NCBI RefSeq assembly: GCF_947494015.1
Contig: NZ_CANLTL010000016.1
Location: 1-64,000, forward strand
DNA length: 64,000 bases
Source of the DNA: an uncultured Cellulomonas sp.
Lineage (GTDB): Bacteria; Actinomycetota; Actinomycetes; Actinomycetales; Cellulomonadaceae
Direction: 5' to 3'
Notes under the pieces: model-generated
What the model was told of the DNA's origin: nothing
The model's input: the letters and a program-made list of their open reading frames with translations, nothing else
The model's database searches: none
Translations under genes and position numbers: made by a program
In this document: positions 35,300-44,377 of the stretch, piece after piece
Layout: every line of letters begins with the position of its first letter
How positions within the stretch are numbered: the first letter of the stretch is position 1

Positions 35300-36241
35300 A
35301 TGACCCGCACCGCCCCCGCGACGAACAGCGGCGACAAGATCGCCGCCATGCACGAGCAGATCACCGAAGGTGTCGCCGCCCTGGTCGACTCCGACGCCTG
35401 GCGCGACATGCTCAAGACCGCAGCCCGGTTCCACAACTACAGCCTGTCGAACCTGCTGCTCATCGCCGTGCAGCGGCCCGACGCGACCCGTGTGGCCGGG
35501 TTCCGCACCTGGCAGAGCCTGGGCCGCCAGGTCCGCAAGGGCGAGAAGGGCATCGCGATCCTGGCCCCCGTCACCTACCGCCCCACGAAGACCGACAGCA
35601 CCGCCCCCGTGGCCGACGCGGACGCGCCGCCCACCGCGACGGACGCCGAGCCGACCAAGCCCGGCAAGCCGCGCCCGCGCGGCTTCAAGGCCGCGTACGT
35701 GTTCGACGTCGCCCAGACCGACGGCGACCCGCTGCCCGACGCCGGGCCTGCCCTGCTCACCGGGCAGGCCCCGGCAGGACTGTGGGACGCCCTCGCCGCC
35801 CAGGTCACCGCCCACGGGTACACCGTCGAACGCGGGCCGTGCGGGGGAGCGAACGGCTACACCGACCCCGTCGCGCACGTCGTGCGTGTGCGCGGCGACG
35901 TCGACGACGCCCAGGCCGTCAAGACCCTCGCCCACGAACTCGGCCACATCCAGTGCGGCCACGTCACCGACCTGGCCACCTACGCCACCTGCCGCGACCG
36001 GTGCGAGACCGAAGCCGAGTCCGTCGCCTACATCGTGTGCGCCGCCCGCGACGTCGACGCCAGCGGCTACACGTTCGGGTACATCGCCGGGTGGTCCGGG
36101 GGAGACGTTGACAAGGTCCGCGCCGCCGCTGACACCGTCGTCCGCGCCGCCCGCACCATCCTGGCCGCACTCGACACCGAGCCGGACCCCGACCAGCCCA
36201 TCACCGCGGCCGGCCCCGCCGTCGACCTTGTCGCAGCCTGA
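35300..36241 (+). CDS. ArdC-like antirestriction protein with zincin motif
   Basis: 313 aa. The N-terminal ArdC/DUF1738-type ssDNA-binding domain (about 12-135) shows FHNYSLSNLLLI and the conserved RVAGFRTWQSLGRQVRKGEKGIAILAP. The C-terminal metallopeptidase-like domain has the zincin motif LAHELGHIQCGH (H212, E213, H216) and CETEAESVAYIVC with the downstream Glu ligand. ArdC proteins protect incoming plasmid DNA from restriction and are typical of leading regions. It follows structured leader A and its ATG at 35300 is fixed by the conserved leader junction. Confidence 0.88.
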   Translation: MTRTAPATNSGDKIAAMHEQITEGVAALVDSDAWRDMLKTAARFHNYSLSNLLLIAVQRPDATRVAGFRTWQSLGRQVRKGEKGIAILAPVTYRPTKTDSTAPVADADAPPTATDAEPTKPGKPRPRGFKAAYVFDVAQTDGDPLPDAGPALLTGQAPAGLWDALAAQVTAHGYTVERGPCGGANGYTDPVAHVVRVRGDVDDAQAVKTLAHELGHIQCGHVTDLATYATCRDRCETEAESVAYIVCAARDVDASGYTFGYIAGWSGGDVDKVRAAADTVVRAARTILAALDTEPDPDQPITAAGPAVDLVAA

Positions 36242-36250
36242 CCACTCACA

Positions 36251-36278
36251 CCCCGGGGCGGCCCACGCCGCCCCGGGG
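36251..36278 (+). terminator. Hairpin terminator after ardC-like gene
   Basis: Perfect 12-bp stem CCCCGGGGCGGC / GCCGCCCCGGGG with CCAC loop, 10 bp past the stop. It isolates the ArdC-like gene as a single transcription unit. The remaining 36279-36626 holds no gene that I can support. Confidence 0.85.
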
Positions 36279-36626
36279 GCGCAGCTCGGGCGACGGAGCG
36301 CCGACCCGCGCACGCGGACACCACCCGCTGCGCGGCCGGTGACCACCCTGTCCCCGCCGGGGAACACCCGCGCCGGTCGAGCGTCACGCTCACTACGCGG
36401 GCGCAGCGCCCGCTAGCCCGCGCCGCTACTGCCACTTCGACCGCCGGTGGTCATGAGCCGGCCGCGCCGAGGGCAGACCCGCCAACGGGTCGATCCCCGC
36501 CGCACACAGGCGCCTGTGGCGCCGGCGGAACCCCGTGGTCACCGCCCACCGCACGAAGAACCCACCGACCAGCCGGCGGGACCGACCCACCGTCGCCGAC
36601 ACCCCCGCTCGAGGACGCAGCTCGCC

Positions 36627-36971
36627 TCAGCGGGCCGCGTACGCCTCGAGCACCTTCGACGGGATGCGGCCGCGCTCGCTCACCGTGAACCCGTTCTCCT
36701 GCGCCCACTGGCGAACCGCCGCCGAGTCGCCCGACGACGTGCCCGTGCCGCGGGTGCGACCGGTTGACCGGGACCGACCGGGCGACGACTGAGCGCGCCC
36801 CTGCTTGCGGCCGTGCTGCACCCACCGCGCGAACGACTCGCGCAGCTGCGTCGCGTTGTCCGCCGTTAGGTCAATCTCGTACGCCACGCCATCAAGGCCG
36901 AACGTGATCGTCTCGTCAGCCTCGACACCATCCACGTCATCGACCAACAACACCTGCGTGCGCTGTGCCAC
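36627..36971 (-). CDS. lsr2: Lsr2-family nucleoid-associated xenogeneic silencer
   Basis: 114 aa. The N-terminal dimerisation domain reads QVLLVDDVDGVEADETITFGL then YEIDLTADNATQLRESFARWV. A basic linker and the C-terminal DNA-binding domain VRQWAQENGFTVSERGRIPSKVLEAY follow, with the RGR AT-hook-like motif intact. GTG 36971 is chosen because GAGG precedes it. Lsr2 coats AT-rich foreign DNA; an element-borne copy may silence the element or complement the host pool. It is transcribed against the surrounding leader-driven genes. Confidence 0.93.
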   Translation of the reverse strand: MAQRTQVLLVDDVDGVEADETITFGLDGVAYEIDLTADNATQLRESFARWVQHGRKQGRAQSSPGRSRSTGRTRGTGTSSGDSAAVRQWAQENGFTVSERGRIPSKVLEAYAAR

Positions 36972-37262
36972 AGAACCCACATCCTCGGGTCGAACCGACA
37001 AAACCAACGCCGGTCACGCTACCGCCCCGGTGCTCGACCAACAGCGCTACTCACGCTCACCCGTACAGGCTCCCGGCGAAAAGCGACCGATCAACGCGGG
37101 CGTCGCGCCTGACCGTCCGCCTGTACCCGGGCTCGCAGCGACTCCTAGCCGCGCGACCTCACCCTGCGAGCGGGGAGCGGGGTGCACCGCTGCACCACGG
37201 CTGCGCCGCGGTGTGCCCGACACCGCCCGCCGGGGGCGGTCGGTGGCTGTGAACAGCGTTGT

Positions 37263-37506
37263 TGTTTTCCCTTCCTGGCGTTCCATCATCGCCGGCGCGC
37301 GCTCCATGCAAGCGCGCTACGCGCGCCAACTTCCCCGACGAGCCCGGCCGGCGCTTCGCTTATTTCCGGCCAAACTCGCCGCGGCACCTGCCCTGCGGGT
37401 TGCACTCCCACGCGCTCATGCCGGCGGTGATTACAGCGCCAGGAAGGGCAAAAAAACGGTCGGCCACCGGGCCGGGCACCCTCACCTTGCGATTGGAGCG
37501 TCACCC
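37263..37506 (+). promoter_or_regulatory. Structured leader copy B (before first DUF4192 gene)
   Basis: Second copy of the family. Left arm TGTTTTCCCTTCCTGGCG...ATCATCGCCGGC, right arm GCCGGCGGTGATTACAGC...CCAGGAAGGGCAAAAAA (to about 37456), then the shared tail ACGGTCGGCCACCGGGCCG and GGAGCGTCACCC up to the ATG at 37507. The divergent lsr2 promoter lies upstream at about 36980-37200. Confidence 0.7.
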
Positions 37507-38523
37507 ATGTCCCAGGTCATCCGCGTCAACGAGGCCCGCGAACTTCTGGCTCTCATCCCGCACAACTTGGGCTTCACCCCCACCGACTCCCTCGTCGTGG
37601 TGTCCCTGCGCGCCCCCAGCGGCCGGGTCGGGCTGATCGCCCGCATCGACCTCGCCCACGCCTTCGAGGCCGCCCGCACCCTGACCGCCCACCTCATCGC
37701 CGACGGAGCCACCCGCGCCGTCGTCGTGGCCTACACCGGTGACGAGGACGCCGCCCGCGCCGCCGCCTACGCCGTCACCGACCACACCGCTGCCGCCGGG
37801 CTCGAGCACGCCGGGACGTTCCACGTCACCGACACCACCTACCGGCTCCTGGACACCGACACCCCGGCGTTCCCGGTCAGCGACTTCGACTCCACTGTCA
37901 TCGCCGCGACCCTCGTCAGCCACGGCTCCACCTACCGCACCAGCCGCGACGACCTCGGCGTGACCCCCGCCCCCGACGCCGACCGCGCCACCGCCGCCGC
38001 AGCCCGCGACGGCTACGACCTGTTCCGCCCCGCGGCTCTGACCGAATGGCGCCGCACCCGCAGCGACATGATGTGCCACCTGGCCACGGGCATCCTCCCC
38101 GGCGCCACCCCTCAGGTCGCCGGGCGCCTCGCCGCTGCCCTGACCGACGTCACCGTGCGCGACGCGATCCTGTGCGACATCGCCGGAGGGCGCGAGGTGG
38201 CCGACGCCCTGGTCACCGATGCGGCCGACACCGCCGCCGTCGCCGCCGTCCTGGCCAAGATCATCGACCCCACCAACGGCGTCGCCCCCGACCTCATCGC
38301 CAGCGACGGACACCGGATGCTGCTGACCTACATCGCCGCCCACACCGACAGCGCCCCCGCGTTCACGCTCCTGGCGAACCTCGCGTGGTGGCACGGAGCC
38401 GGAGCCGAAGCCAACGTGCACCTGCACCGCGCCCTGACCATCGACCCCGACTACCGCCTCGCCCAGACGCTCGGTCAGATGCTCGACCTCGGCCTGGCCC
38501 CCGGCTGGATCCGCCGCCAGTAA
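37507..38523 (+). CDS. DUF4192 family protein, paralogue 1
   Basis: 338 aa, soluble. The DUF4192 N-terminal hallmark is RELLALIPHNLGFTPTDSLVVVSL. Later conserved stretches include GLIARIDLAH, VTVRDAILCDIAGG, and ALANLAWWHG-like LLANLAWWHGAGAEANVHLHRAL near the C-terminus with a TPR-like feel. Function unknown. A second paralogue lies at 44378. Both follow the same structured leader, suggesting coordinated early expression on transfer. Confidence 0.85.
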   Translation: MSQVIRVNEARELLALIPHNLGFTPTDSLVVVSLRAPSGRVGLIARIDLAHAFEAARTLTAHLIADGATRAVVVAYTGDEDAARAAAYAVTDHTAAAGLEHAGTFHVTDTTYRLLDTDTPAFPVSDFDSTVIAATLVSHGSTYRTSRDDLGVTPAPDADRATAAAARDGYDLFRPAALTEWRRTRSDMMCHLATGILPGATPQVAGRLAAALTDVTVRDAILCDIAGGREVADALVTDAADTAAVAAVLAKIIDPTNGVAPDLIASDGHRMLLTYIAAHTDSAPAFTLLANLAWWHGAGAEANVHLHRALTIDPDYRLAQTLGQMLDLGLAPGWIRRQ

Positions 38524-38710
38524 CACCCCGGCCCGGGCCCGCGACCCCACACCGGGGGGAGCGGCCCGGCACCCCCGGTGCGCGCGCGGCCGGCAGGCGG
38601 GCATCGAGCCCGCCCACCGGCCAGCTCGCCGGCCCGCCAGGGCGGCCCGGCGGAGCCCGCGGACACCGGCCCGCTACGCGACCGGCGACCATCATCCCCA
38701 CGAACCGGGC

Positions 38711-39838
38711 CTACGCCCCTGCGGGCTCCGGGCCCGGCCCGCTCGCCCGCGCCTCGGCGCGGTCGGCGCGCGTGCGCTCCGTGCGCGCCTCATCACGCGC
38801 CGCCGCCACGTCGGCCCGTAGCTGCTCCACCTGCCCGCCCTGGCTCGCCCGCACGTCGGCGACCCGCTGGTCGCCGTGCTCACGCTCACGCTCGACGTCG
38901 GCCACCGCCGCCGCCCGCTGCGCGGACACCGCCGCCAGCTCCGCGCCCAGCCGCGCCACCTGACCCGCCAGGTCCTCACGCTCGCCCCGGGCACGCTCCA
39001 CCTGCCCGGCCAGGTCCTCACGCTCGGCGCGCTCCCGCTCCACCTGGTCACGCAGCCCCGCAGCCGTCGCCTGCGCGGCGTCCGCCCGCGACGTCGCCGC
39101 CGCAGCCGCCGCACGCTCCCGCTCACCGGCAGCCACCGCCGCCGCCTCACGCTCGAGCGCCGAGGCGAGGTCGGCCTCCACCGCCTGCACCCGTGCAGCC
39201 GCCGCGGCGACCTGCTCGCGCAGGTCCGCCGCCTGGCCCTGCGCGGTCGCCAACGCCTCGGCCGCCGCCGCCCGCTCGACCTCGAACGCCTGCGCGTCCG
39301 CGGCCCGCGCCGCCCGTTCACCGGCCAGGTCCTGGTGGGCCTGGCCCAGCTCCCGCTCGAGGGCCTCGACCCGGTCCGCGAGCTCGGCCGCCGCGGCGTC
39401 GGCCTCCGCGCGCTCGGCCTCCGCGCGGCGCTGCGCGCCCTCCGCCCGGCTCGCGCGCGCCCGCTCCGCGGCGACCTGCTCGGCCGCCTCGGTCGTCACC
39501 GACTCGATCTGCGCCTCCGCAGCGTCCGGGTCACCCAGCGTCCGCAGCTCCTCGACCAGGGCGCGCATCTGCTGCTCCAGGTGCTCCACGAGGCCGCTGA
39601 CCTGACCGCGTAGCTCTGACGCGCGCTGCCGCGCCGCGTCCACCGGCCGCTGCTCCGCCGCGGCCGGCTGGCCGGTCGCGGCGGCTTCCGCCTCGCGACG
39701 GGCGCGCCACGCGGCCGCCCGGTTGTGCCCCGGGTCGTCGCAGTACCCCGGGGGGCGCCCCGTCGCGCCCGCCTCCGGCGACACCGCCGCGCGCTCGCAC
39801 CCGGGGTAGCGACACGTCCGTTCGTCGACCTGGCTCAT
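38711..39838 (-). CDS. KfrA-like coiled-coil DNA-binding protein
   Basis: 375 aa. The N-terminal 35 residues hold a small Cys/His zinc motif (CRYPGCERA, then YCDDPGHNRAAAWRARREAEA). Residues 60-365 form a nearly continuous Ala/Glu/Arg coiled coil (ELADRVEALERELGQAHQDL). KfrA-type plasmid proteins share this layout: small DNA-binding head, long alpha-helical tail, autoregulation and a partition accessory role. The eight 5-bp repeats at 39871-39910 just upstream are the likely operator. The gene opposes the leader-driven genes. Confidence 0.75.
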   Translation of the reverse strand: MSQVDERTCRYPGCERAAVSPEAGATGRPPGYCDDPGHNRAAAWRARREAEAAATGQPAAAEQRPVDAARQRASELRGQVSGLVEHLEQQMRALVEELRTLGDPDAAEAQIESVTTEAAEQVAAERARASRAEGAQRRAEAERAEADAAAAELADRVEALERELGQAHQDLAGERAARAADAQAFEVERAAAAEALATAQGQAADLREQVAAAAARVQAVEADLASALEREAAAVAAGERERAAAAAATSRADAAQATAAGLRDQVERERAEREDLAGQVERARGEREDLAGQVARLGAELAAVSAQRAAAVADVEREREHGDQRVADVRASQGGQVEQLRADVAAARDEARTERTRADRAEARASGPGPEPAGA

Positions 39839-39870
39839 AACGTCACCCTAGACGAGGCTGTCGCGCATAC

Positions 39871-39910
39871 GCAACGCAACGTAACTTAACGACACGGAAC
39901 GTAACGAAAC
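39871..39910. repeat. Eight tandem 5-bp units upstream of the coiled-coil gene
   Basis: On the plus strand: GCAAC GCAAC GTAAC TTAAC GACAC GGAAC GTAAC GAAAC, a perfect 5-bp rhythm, half a helical turn. It lies 33-72 bp upstream of the KfrA-like start, so it is a probable operator or promoter region for that gene. 39911-40141 holds no gene. Confidence 0.75.
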
Positions 39911-40141
39911 GCGGCCGCTCGTCAGATTGATCGCCGGCACGCTCACGTGGTGGCCCGGGCCCTCGCCGCCGGGGGAGAGGGCTGCGCGCGAGTGACCCGG
40001 ACCCCCCGCTCCCCGCTCACGCGCCGCGCTCGTCAGCGCACGCGTTCGGCCGGGCCCGACAGGACCAGCGGCCAGCCCGAACACGGGACGAGGCCACCGG
40101 TCCGGGCGAGGCTGTAACGGGACATGCCACGATCACGGGCC

Positions 40142-40885
40142 ATGAGCGAACTCGAGGCGTGGCAGCAGGTCCCCGACAACTGGCCGGCGGCTGACCCCGC
40201 TCTGATCGCAGAGGCGACGAAGAAGTCCCTGGAGGCGCTGAGCAACGACACGCCACGGCCGGCGGTCGACCGGCTCGCCCGGTACTACGACCGGACACGG
40301 AACTTCGTGGGCGCGAGCTTCGTCGAGCTGCAGCCCAACGACCCGAACGACATCACCGCGGTCGACCTGCACGCGGTCACCCTCATGGCGGTGAAGATCG
40401 AGCCCGGCGCGAGCCGCCGGCTCCTCGAAGGCGCTACCCACCGCCCAGCGATCCTCGAAGCTCTGGCCGGTGTCGAGCACAAGGACCTGCTGGTCGCCGG
40501 CCCGGACGACTTCCTCGCGATGGAGAAGCTCTACCTCGCCGTCAAAGCAGCCCTGTCCAAACCCAGCACCAAGGACCCCAACGCGTGGGTGACCGCAAGC
40601 AAGCTCTGCGCCCGCAAGCGGCACGAGCTGTTCCCGGTCCGCGACAACGTCGTCTGCTACCACCTCGGCCTCATCCCGTCGGGGACCAGGGGCAACTACC
40701 AGATCGACTACCAGGTGTACCGGGCGCTCGTCGGCGACCGGCAGATCATCACGGCCATCGACAACCTCACCGACCAGCTGCGCGCCGGCGTACCCGGCCG
40801 TGACGTCCACCCCGACACCGGCCGGCTACGGCTCCTCGACGCCGCCCTATGGACATGGGCCGTGAAGACCTCCACCAGCAAGTAA
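40142..40885 (+). CDS. DUF6308-type hypothetical protein
   Basis: 247-aa soluble protein. Distinct stretches: FVGASFVELQPNDPNDITAVDL, WVTASKLCARKRHELFPVRDNVVCYHLGL, and LLDAALWTWAVKT at the C-terminus. It fits the DUF6308 group of actinobacterial accessory genes; no catalytic motif is evident to me. It has no structured leader and converges with the Mrr-like gene. ATG 40142 is preferred over 40124. Confidence 0.65.
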   Translation: MSELEAWQQVPDNWPAADPALIAEATKKSLEALSNDTPRPAVDRLARYYDRTRNFVGASFVELQPNDPNDITAVDLHAVTLMAVKIEPGASRRLLEGATHRPAILEALAGVEHKDLLVAGPDDFLAMEKLYLAVKAALSKPSTKDPNAWVTASKLCARKRHELFPVRDNVVCYHLGLIPSGTRGNYQIDYQVYRALVGDRQIITAIDNLTDQLRAGVPGRDVHPDTGRLRLLDAALWTWAVKTSTSK

Positions 40886-41093
40886 CACCCGGCGGGGGGA
40901 CCCTCAGCGCGCACTGCGGCGTCAGCGACCGTCAGCAACTTGACCGTCCTGACACCCAGCTCCCGGGGCCTCGCTGGCGGCGGCAGCATCGGTGGAGCCG
41001 CCCCGCCGATCGTCAGCACTGAAACACGCGCCCCAAGGCGACGAGAAGTTCGCGCCCCAGGCGCCGGGGCCCCTCGCCGCGGCCTGCCGACGG

Positions 41094-41726
41094 CTATCTG
41101 TCACGAGCTCGCCAAGCGAGACGAGTCAGAAACGCTCCGACGACTCCACCAACGAGGACGGTCCAGATAGGCTCAGTGAACTCCCTCAAATGAATAGCTG
41201 CGGCAATCGACACGGTGACCATGACACCGCTGGTCACCGCCAGCCAGCAGAGGAGTACCGCCTTCCATCCCCGGATCCGCGGTGTGGCCGCTCGCTCGGC
41301 TGGCACCCGAATGCGGCCGCGCGAGCTGCCCTCCGATCCGCGGTCCGCGGTGTGCAGCGACGTCTTCGCGATGGAGGAGTTGGGAATTGCTAAGCCTTCA
41401 CCAGTCAAGGTGAAGGCGGCGATCCCCATCTCGTCCGCCCACGTGAGGGCGTCGCGGGTGTACCCGCCGGTCGAGAAGAAGTACAACGACACCTGACGGC
41501 GCCCAGCAGCCCCCAGGAGGCGTTGAAGCTCTGGCCGCGAAGTTGCCGACTGCCGGGCCTTGACCTGTCCGAGCGCAGACCGGGAGTACACGTCGATGCC
41601 CCCATCGGCGCCCGCTCCTGTGGTGCGGGCGTCCTCGTGGCCCAGGTAGCGCATCCAGCCTGCCGCCACGTCCTCAGCGGCTCGCCAATCTCCGTGGATC
41701 GAACGCTGTTCGGGTCTACTGGCCAC
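41094..41726 (-). CDS. Mrr-like restriction endonuclease with C-terminal membrane helices
   Basis: About 210 aa. The N-terminal Mrr/RecB-like nuclease fold: WRAAEDVAAGWMRYLG, then GADGGIDVYSRSALGQVKARQS carrying the D...QxK active-site pattern, then LYFFSTGGYTRDALTWADEMGI. The C-terminus has two hydrophobic helices (AVLLCWLAVTSGVMVTVSIA, and IWTVLVGGVVGAFLTRLAW), so the nuclease is predicted to be membrane-tethered with its catalytic domain inside. GTG 41726 is my choice; the frame stays open to an ATG at 41828. Function: restriction of incoming, probably modified, DNA (family inference). Confidence 0.75.
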   Translation of the reverse strand: MASRPEQRSIHGDWRAAEDVAAGWMRYLGHEDARTTGAGADGGIDVYSRSALGQVKARQSATSRPELQRLLGAAGRRQVSLYFFSTGGYTRDALTWADEMGIAAFTLTGEGLAIPNSSIAKTSLHTADRGSEGSSRGRIRVPAERAATPRIRGWKAVLLCWLAVTSGVMVTVSIAAAIHLREFTEPIWTVLVGGVVGAFLTRLAWRARDR

Positions 41727-42020
41727 AAGCCAGACGGTAGCTGTCGGGCTCAGAGCTGACCTCCACGGTGCGTCGGTGCGTCGGGAGCCGGGTCGGCTGG
41801 ACCAACAACGAGTGCCGCCAGGCCCCAAACGCGGACGACGATCAACGCGACGTCGCGCCTACCGCCGTCCGTACTGCTCGCAGCGACTCGACTTCGTCTC
41901 CTAGCTGCTCGGCCTCACCTCGCGCGCGGGGGAGCCGGGAGCACGGCTGCACCACGGCTGCGCCGCGGTGTGCCTGACACCGCCCGCCAGGGGCGGCCGG
42001 CGACTGCCGGAGAAGCGGTG

Positions 42021-42261
42021 TTTGTTCGTCCTCCTGGCTTTCCATCATCGCCGGCGCCCGCTGCGTGCAAGCGGCTGCGCCGCCAGCTCCGCCAACGAGC
42101 CCCGCCGGCGCTTCGCTTGTTTCCGGCCGAACTCGTTTCCCCCGCTGCCCTGCGGGTGGCACTCCGCGGGCTCATTCCGGCGGTGATTCCAGCGCCAGGA
42201 GGGCGAAAGAAACGGTCGGCAGCAGGTCGGCCACCCACCCTGGCGCGAAGGAGCGTCACCC
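42021..42261 (+). promoter_or_regulatory. Structured leader copy C (before parB-like gene)
   Basis: Third copy, the most diverged. Left arm TTTGTTCGTCCTCCTGGC...ATCATCGCCGGC, right arm CCGGCGGTGATTCCAGC...CAGGAGGGCGAAAG (to about 42212), tail ACGGTCGGCAGCAGGTCGG and GGAGCGTCACCC before the GTG at 42262. Arm changes are partly compensated (CTTCCTGG/CCAGGAAG becomes CCTCCTGG/CCAGGAGG), evidence that pairing between arms is selected. Confidence 0.7.
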
Positions 42262-43860
42262 GTGACTGTTGTCGAGTACAACCCCGGCCCCACCCTGCAG
42301 GACACCACCGTCCCCGACGCGCCCGTCGTCGTGGTCGAGGTGCAGGCGGACACCGCCACCGCGGCCGAGGCCCCGGAGGCCACCACGGAGCAGGCCGGGC
42401 CGGTCGTGTCCCAGGTGGACCCCCGCGACCTGGTTGTGGAGGCGAACGTTCGCACCGACGTCGCCCTGACCCGGGAGTTCGTCGGGTCGATCAGGCAGCA
42501 CGGCGTGCTGACGCCGGTGCTGGTGCACCGCACCGCCGAGGGTCTGCGGGTGCGGGCTGGGCAGCGCCGGACCCTGGCCGCGATCGAGGCCGGACGGCCC
42601 ACGATCCCGGCGTACATCGTGGACGGCGACGACGACGCCGCGCGGCGGATCATCGAGCAGATGGTCGAGAACGACCACCGTGCCGCGCTCGGGGCGTCCG
42701 ACCGGATCGCGGGCTTCCAGCAGTTGTCGCTCATGGGCGTCTCGGCGGCGACCATCGCCAAGCGGGCCGGGGTCAAGAAGGCCACCGTCACCACCGCCCT
42801 GACCGTCGCCGCGTCCGAGGTCGCGACCGCGATCACCGCCAGGTACGACCTCACGCTCGACCAGGCCGCCGTCCTGGCCGAATTCGACGGAGACGCCGGC
42901 CGCCAGAAGGACCTCACCGTGTGCGCGGTCAAGGACCCCGCCCGGTTCGACCACCTCGCCCAGCAGTACCGCGACGACCGCGCCGAGCAGCAGGCCATCG
43001 CCGCCCTGACCGACGACCTGGTCGCCCAGGGCATCACCGTCGTGGCCCGGCCCCGGTACGACGAGACGCCCGAGTCGCTGACCAGCCTCGCCGCCGTGGA
43101 CGCCGAGGGCACCAAGACGTTCCTCGACCCCGACAGCCACGCCGAGTGCCCCGGTCGGGTCGCGTGGATTGACAGCCGCTACGACGGCCCCGTGGTCGTG
43201 CACGGCTGCGCCGACCCCAAGGCCCACGGGCACGTCGCGCGCTACTCCCAGGGGTCGCTGTCCACCGGCAGCACGAAGGGGAAGAGGACCGACGAGCAGA
43301 AGGCCGAGCGGCGCACGCTCATCGCCAACAACAAGGCGTGGAAGTCCGCGCAGACCGTCCGGCGCACCTGGCTGGCCGGGTTCGCCCAGCGCAAGACCGC
43401 CCCGAAGGACGGTGCGGCGTTCGTCGCCGCCCGGCTGGTGGACTCCCTGGCGACCGTCGAGAAGGCCGGTCGCATGGGCGGGCACGCCCTGGCCCGGACC
43501 TGGCTCGGGCTGCCCGAGCGCGCCGGATTGGGACAGCCCGACCCGCTGCCCGTCCTGATCGCCACCGCGACCCCCGCCCGCGCCCAGCACATCACCCTGG
43601 TGCTGGTCCTGGCCGCGATGGAGGACAGCACCGGCACCCACACCTGGCGCAACGTCACCGCCGCCGACCGGGACTACTTCACCGCCCTGGCCACATGGGG
43701 CTACGGCCTGGCCGACGTCGAGGCCATCGTCACCGCCGAGCCGGACCCCTCCCAGGCCCCGACCGACGAGGACGGCGACGACACCGACCAGGACGCCGCC
43801 GCCGACTACGACTACGACGACGACGCCGAGCCGGATTCCTCACAGGCCCCGACTGACTGA
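42262..43860 (+). CDS. ParB/RepB/Spo0J-type nuclease-domain protein
   Basis: 532 aa. The ParB N-terminal domain is clear: VVEANVRTDVALTREFVGSIRQHGVLTPVLV, then RAGQRRTLAAIEAG (arginine-rich CTP/phosphate patch) and the helix-turn-helix LMGVSAATIAKRAGVKKATVTTAL (to about 190). The rest is a long unnamed region ending in an acidic tail in which the unit AEPD(P/S)SQAPTD occurs twice. It sits far from parA and behind structured leader C, so it is more likely a leading-region ParB-like protein than the partition partner. The GTG start is fixed by the leader junction. Confidence 0.88.
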   Translation: MTVVEYNPGPTLQDTTVPDAPVVVVEVQADTATAAEAPEATTEQAGPVVSQVDPRDLVVEANVRTDVALTREFVGSIRQHGVLTPVLVHRTAEGLRVRAGQRRTLAAIEAGRPTIPAYIVDGDDDAARRIIEQMVENDHRAALGASDRIAGFQQLSLMGVSAATIAKRAGVKKATVTTALTVAASEVATAITARYDLTLDQAAVLAEFDGDAGRQKDLTVCAVKDPARFDHLAQQYRDDRAEQQAIAALTDDLVAQGITVVARPRYDETPESLTSLAAVDAEGTKTFLDPDSHAECPGRVAWIDSRYDGPVVVHGCADPKAHGHVARYSQGSLSTGSTKGKRTDEQKAERRTLIANNKAWKSAQTVRRTWLAGFAQRKTAPKDGAAFVAARLVDSLATVEKAGRMGGHALARTWLGLPERAGLGQPDPLPVLIATATPARAQHITLVLVLAAMEDSTGTHTWRNVTAADRDYFTALATWGYGLADVEAIVTAEPDPSQAPTDEDGDDTDQDAAADYDYDDDAEPDSSQAPTD

Positions 43861-43870
43861 CCCGCGAACC

Positions 43871-43903
43871 GACCGCCCCGCCCACCCCAAGGGCGGGGCG
43901 GTC
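43871..43903 (+). terminator. Hairpin terminator after parB-like gene
   Basis: Perfect 13-bp stem GACCGCCCCGCCC / GGGCGGGGCGGTC with a 7-base loop, 10 bp past the stop. 43904-44127 contains the upstream extension of leader D and no gene. Confidence 0.85.
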
Positions 43904-44127
43904 GCCCCGGCGGGCGGGGCAGCCGGTGCGGGCATCGAGCCCGACCAGCTGCGCGCCGTTTCTGGCGGGCCGGCGCCTGCGGGGCCGTCCCGGCCCCGCA
44001 CCCGGAGACCAGCCCGCTGCGCGACCCGGCCACCATCGCCCGCGCGCGGCGCTCATGCACCGGCGACGGAGCACCGGTGCAGGCGGGCACCGGTCGCTGC
44101 GCGCCCGGCGACTGTGAACCGCGTTGG

Positions 44128-44377
44128 TTGTTTCCCCTCCTGGCTTTCCATCATCGCCGGCGGGACCTCCGCGCAAGCGCGCTACGCGCGCCAGCTCCCC
44201 CGACGAGCCCGGCCTGCGTTCGCTGCGCTCACTGAGCTCGGCCGACCTCGTCTCCTCCGCTGCCCTGCGGGTGGCGCTCCGGCCCCTCATACCGGCGGTG
44301 ATTACAGCGCCAGGAGGGGCAAAAAAACGGTCGGCCACCGGGCCGATCACCCCGCACCTTGCGATTGGAGTGTCACC
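44128..44377 (+). promoter_or_regulatory. Structured leader copy D (before second DUF4192 gene)
   Basis: Fourth copy. Left arm TTGTTTCCCCTCCTGGC...ATCATCGCCGGC, right arm CCGGCGGTGATTACAGC...CAGGAGGGGCAAAAAAA (to 44327), tail ACGGTCGGCCACCGGGCCG, then GGAGTGTCACC before the ATG. The arm pair CCCCTCCTGG/CCAGGAGGGG again co-varies relative to copies A, B and E. Confidence 0.7.

Noticed and set aside
41969-43172. 400-aa plus-strand frame across leader C and the parB-like gene
   Set aside because: A shadow frame that happens to cross the leader. Similar short frames occur in the other leaders because the leaders are repeats, not because a leader peptide is conserved.
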